DNA of 64,000 nt from Chania multitudinisentens RB-25 (GTDB lineage: Bacteria > Pseudomonadota > Gammaproteobacteria > Enterobacterales > Enterobacteriaceae), in assembly GCF_000520015.2 (NCBI RefSeq), contig NZ_CP007044.2, positions 1,612,001-1,676,000 on the forward strand, given 5' to 3'. The translations under genes were made by a program, and so were the position numbers. Each line of letters opens with the position of its first letter. The stretch's first letter is position 1. The notes below the pieces were generated by a model. That model saw only the letters and a list, made by a program, of their open reading frames with translations, did not search any database and was not told where the DNA came from. Positions 62,401 through 64,000 of the stretch are shown here, in pieces.

Positions 62401-62436
62401 TGGCTGCCTGACATCCCCATTAAGCATTCGCGCTCC

Positions 62437-62470
62437 TGCTTCCCTTTATCCCAAACGGGGCAGGGAAGCA
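62437..62470. terminator. Hairpin between convergent lfgN and the FliB-like gene
   Basis: 9-bp stem TGCTTCCCT / AGGGAAGCA with a 16-nt loop. No T-tract, so termination by it is possible but not certain. Confidence 0.45.
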
Positions 62471-62517
62471 TGTAGCGGAGGGGATTATGTGGTTGATAAA
62501 CGTGGCGCGAAGTCAGG

Positions 62518-63465
62518 CTATAACAGCGACAGCCCGCACAGCAGGCGATCGTCTGATGTATTCTCCTCGTCTACCAGCAAGGGATGTGCTTTATTCCACG
62601 CCCAGAAGGCGCTGATCAACTGCACTGCGTCATGCGCCGTCAGCGTGGCGGTTTCTCCGGCGTGGAGCGCGCATAACATCTTGATATGGAAGAATTGTCG
62701 GGTAAGCGCCAGCAACGCGGAACCATAATCCTGGCAATAGATACCGGGGAAAATATTATGATAGAGACTGTAAATTAATAGGTTACTCATAATGTGCGGC
62801 TGATCTGCAAAAAGCGCAATATGGCGTGCCGTTTTCTCAAGTTCGCTGAGCTGCTCCTCAAGCCGTGTTGTTGGTATGATCAACATCTCGCTAAGCTTTA
62901 GCGCCAGACGGACCTTCTCTTGCAGGGGAAGATTGATATTCAGGTGCATCTTACCCATCTCTTGTAGGGCTGCCACACGTTTAGGCGGGATAGTGGGAAG
63001 ATGCGCAAGCTGTTGCGTGATGACCCCTTCCACGGCAAGTATCGCCAATTCCTCGCCGGTTGATGCCAGCAACGCAGGTTCCTGCTCACCGTTATTCCAG
63101 TGCCGTTGAGCTTTGCTGAGCAATACCCCCAGTGCGAAAAGCCGTTCTTCGATTGTGAGTGAGGGGGTGGTCGCCAGGTTAATACATTGCTGATTGAGAG
63201 CGTTAAGCCACGGAGACAGCGGCTCATCGCTTTCTGATGGGATGTGTGTGGCATGCAGCACGAAGGCGTCGGGGTCGAGGAGTATTTTCTCCGCTGCCGT
63301 TACGCAGGCAAGATCAAGGCTTTCGCGTTGCTGGTTTTTCATTTTCATATCAATGCGTTGCCAGTTTTTGTTCTCCATCTTCTGGCAGGCTGCGCAAATG
63401 CAATGCACCGTGTTGGCCTCAAACAGGGCGACGTATTTGGGTTGATAGCAATCGATAAGTTCCAT
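62518..63465 (-). CDS. FliB-like flagellin lysine N-methylase, shortened
   Basis: 315 residues from the ATG at 63465 with GAGA upstream. Its end resembles FliB: ACVTAAEKILLDPDAFVL (cf. SCPEAARLLL), LTIEERLFALGVLLSKAQ and HIMSNLLIYSLYHNIFPGIY. FliB transfers methyl groups to flagellin lysines and is thought to be an Fe-S enzyme. Here the N-terminal cysteine cluster is CICAAC rather than CxxxxCxxxCC, and the usual TCxxYPR region is missing, since only about 30 residues lie between CICAAC and ACVTAAEK. So it may be degenerate or a divergent form. It sits 37 bp downstream of a glycosyltransferase gene. Confidence 0.65.
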   Translation of the reverse strand: MELIDCYQPKYVALFEANTVHCICAACQKMENKNWQRIDMKMKNQQRESLDLACVTAAEKILLDPDAFVLHATHIPSESDEPLSPWLNALNQQCINLATTPSLTIEERLFALGVLLSKAQRHWNNGEQEPALLASTGEELAILAVEGVITQQLAHLPTIPPKRVAALQEMGKMHLNINLPLQEKVRLALKLSEMLIIPTTRLEEQLSELEKTARHIALFADQPHIMSNLLIYSLYHNIFPGIYCQDYGSALLALTRQFFHIKMLCALHAGETATLTAHDAVQLISAFWAWNKAHPLLVDEENTSDDRLLCGLSLL

Positions 63466-63502
63466 AGTTGTTTCTCGTATAAGATGCAGACATTGATTAG
63501 CT

Positions 63503-64000
63503 TCAGGAGTGGGGTTTACGGAAAAACCAGTGAGTACTGTCAACCGTCTTGCCGCTTTTGGGATCTCTGCTCTCGGGCAGGAACGCAAAACTGGGCGCAA
63601 GCCCCAGCCACAGGTGACCAAGGTTCATGAGTACACGCCAGGTGACATCCAGGCTGACGTTATTTTCAATAGCCTGTTGGTAGGCGTTCAGCAGTATTGG
63701 GATGTACTGACCATTAACCGCATAGGCGCAGCCGCAGCCGGCATCCGTGATCCTGGCGATTCCCTTCAACGTTTTGGTCATAGCCATGGCTTCGTAACGC
63801 GCACCCAGTAACAGTACCTGCCAGTTAATCTGCGTCAGGCCGTTGAGCAGTTTGTTGAGCAAATGAATCGTGTTCTCTTTCTTCACAAATCTGATAGTTG
63901 CATCCAGCAGCAACACGTTTTGCCAGCCCTGTTCCTGAGCGGTTTGCAGGATATGGCAATGCGTTTTGAGTTCTGCGAGTTCAGGCGTTGCTGCGGTCTG
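63503..64000 (-). CDS. GT25-like glycosyltransferase, cut by the window edge
   Basis: Open to the right edge; about 165 residues are visible. The pattern fits GT25/LPS-type glycosyltransferases: a HCHILQTAQEQGWQNVLLLD strand, then LTQINWQVLLLGARY, CAYAVNGQYIPILLNAYQQA and SLDVTWRVLM. The EDD motif normally after that strand is LDATIRF here, so the metal-binding acid pair is not obvious. It probably starts beyond the window. In Flag-2 loci such genes lie in the variable region between lfg and lfi modules, where flagellin glycosylation is expected. Confidence 0.6.
   Translation of the reverse strand, partial: QTAATPELAELKTHCHILQTAQEQGWQNVLLLDATIRFVKKENTIHLLNKLLNGLTQINWQVLLLGARYEAMAMTKTLKGIARITDAGCGCAYAVNGQYIPILLNAYQQAIENNVSLDVTWRVLMNLGHLWLGLAPSFAFLPESRDPKSGKTVDSTHWFFRKPHS

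Overview
This is an enterobacterial chromosome segment, most likely from a Serratia-like member of the Yersiniaceae. The reasoning is by inference: rlmG next to fadH as in E. coli, an E. coli-type minor tRNA-Ile2 gene, a chromosomal Qnr-family gene, a Serratia/Yersinia-type dispersed palindromic repeat, and a near-complete second (lateral, Flag-2 type) flagellar locus. No species marker is present.

Region by region. (1) 1-10.6 kb: end of rlmG; fadH; a YtcJ-like amidohydrolase; a PuuP-like permease; a MocR regulator divergent from puuE-gabD (GABA to succinate). (2) 10.6-19.5 kb: yfcF-type glutathione transferase, a Qnr pentapeptide protein, a phosphoribosyltransferase, a YeeO-type MATE exporter, a DUF2913 protein, a GPH sugar symporter, a tiny ORF behind two perfect CRP-type palindromes, a small secreted cysteine-containing protein and a flavin monooxygenase. 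(3) 19.5-26.2 kb: an AT-rich gap, an orphan LuxR-type regulator, then an NCS1 permease-RidA-DUF1028-M20 deacylase operon with a convergent LysR gene. (4) 26.6-31 kb: aldehyde dehydrogenase, APC permease and SpuC-like aminotransferase. With puuE-gabD these give a full putrescine-to-succinate route. (5) 31.0-40.8 kb: a DUF6500-like gene and tRNA-Ile(CAU), followed by an accessory tract. The tract holds a truncated Tlde1-like T6SS effector next to its probable immunity gene, a SinH-type inverse autotransporter operon (sinH, two sinI paralogues, a RatA-like adhesin), a second orphan LuxR-type regulator and a small membrane protein.

(6) 40.9-64 kb: the lateral flagellar locus. It has the stator (lafT, lafU), sigma-28 (lafS), FliL/FliK/FliT/FliS/FliD equivalents (lafF, E, D, C, B), flagellin (lafA), the transmembrane regulator lafZ with an overlapping small membrane partner, lafW and the lfgBCDEFGHIJKL rod-hook-ring genes. 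lfgA, lfgM and lfgN lie on the opposite strand. Beyond lfgN are a shortened FliB-like flagellin lysine N-methylase and a GT25-like glycosyltransferase cut by the window edge, probably flagellin-modifying cargo. Sigma-54 elements precede lafB and lfgB, a sigma-28-like -10 precedes lfgM, and a hairpin terminator isolates lafA. An NlpC/P60 peptidase gene follows lafU by 17 bp. The short LfgJ has no muramidase domain, so this peptidase could be the locus's wall hydrolase.
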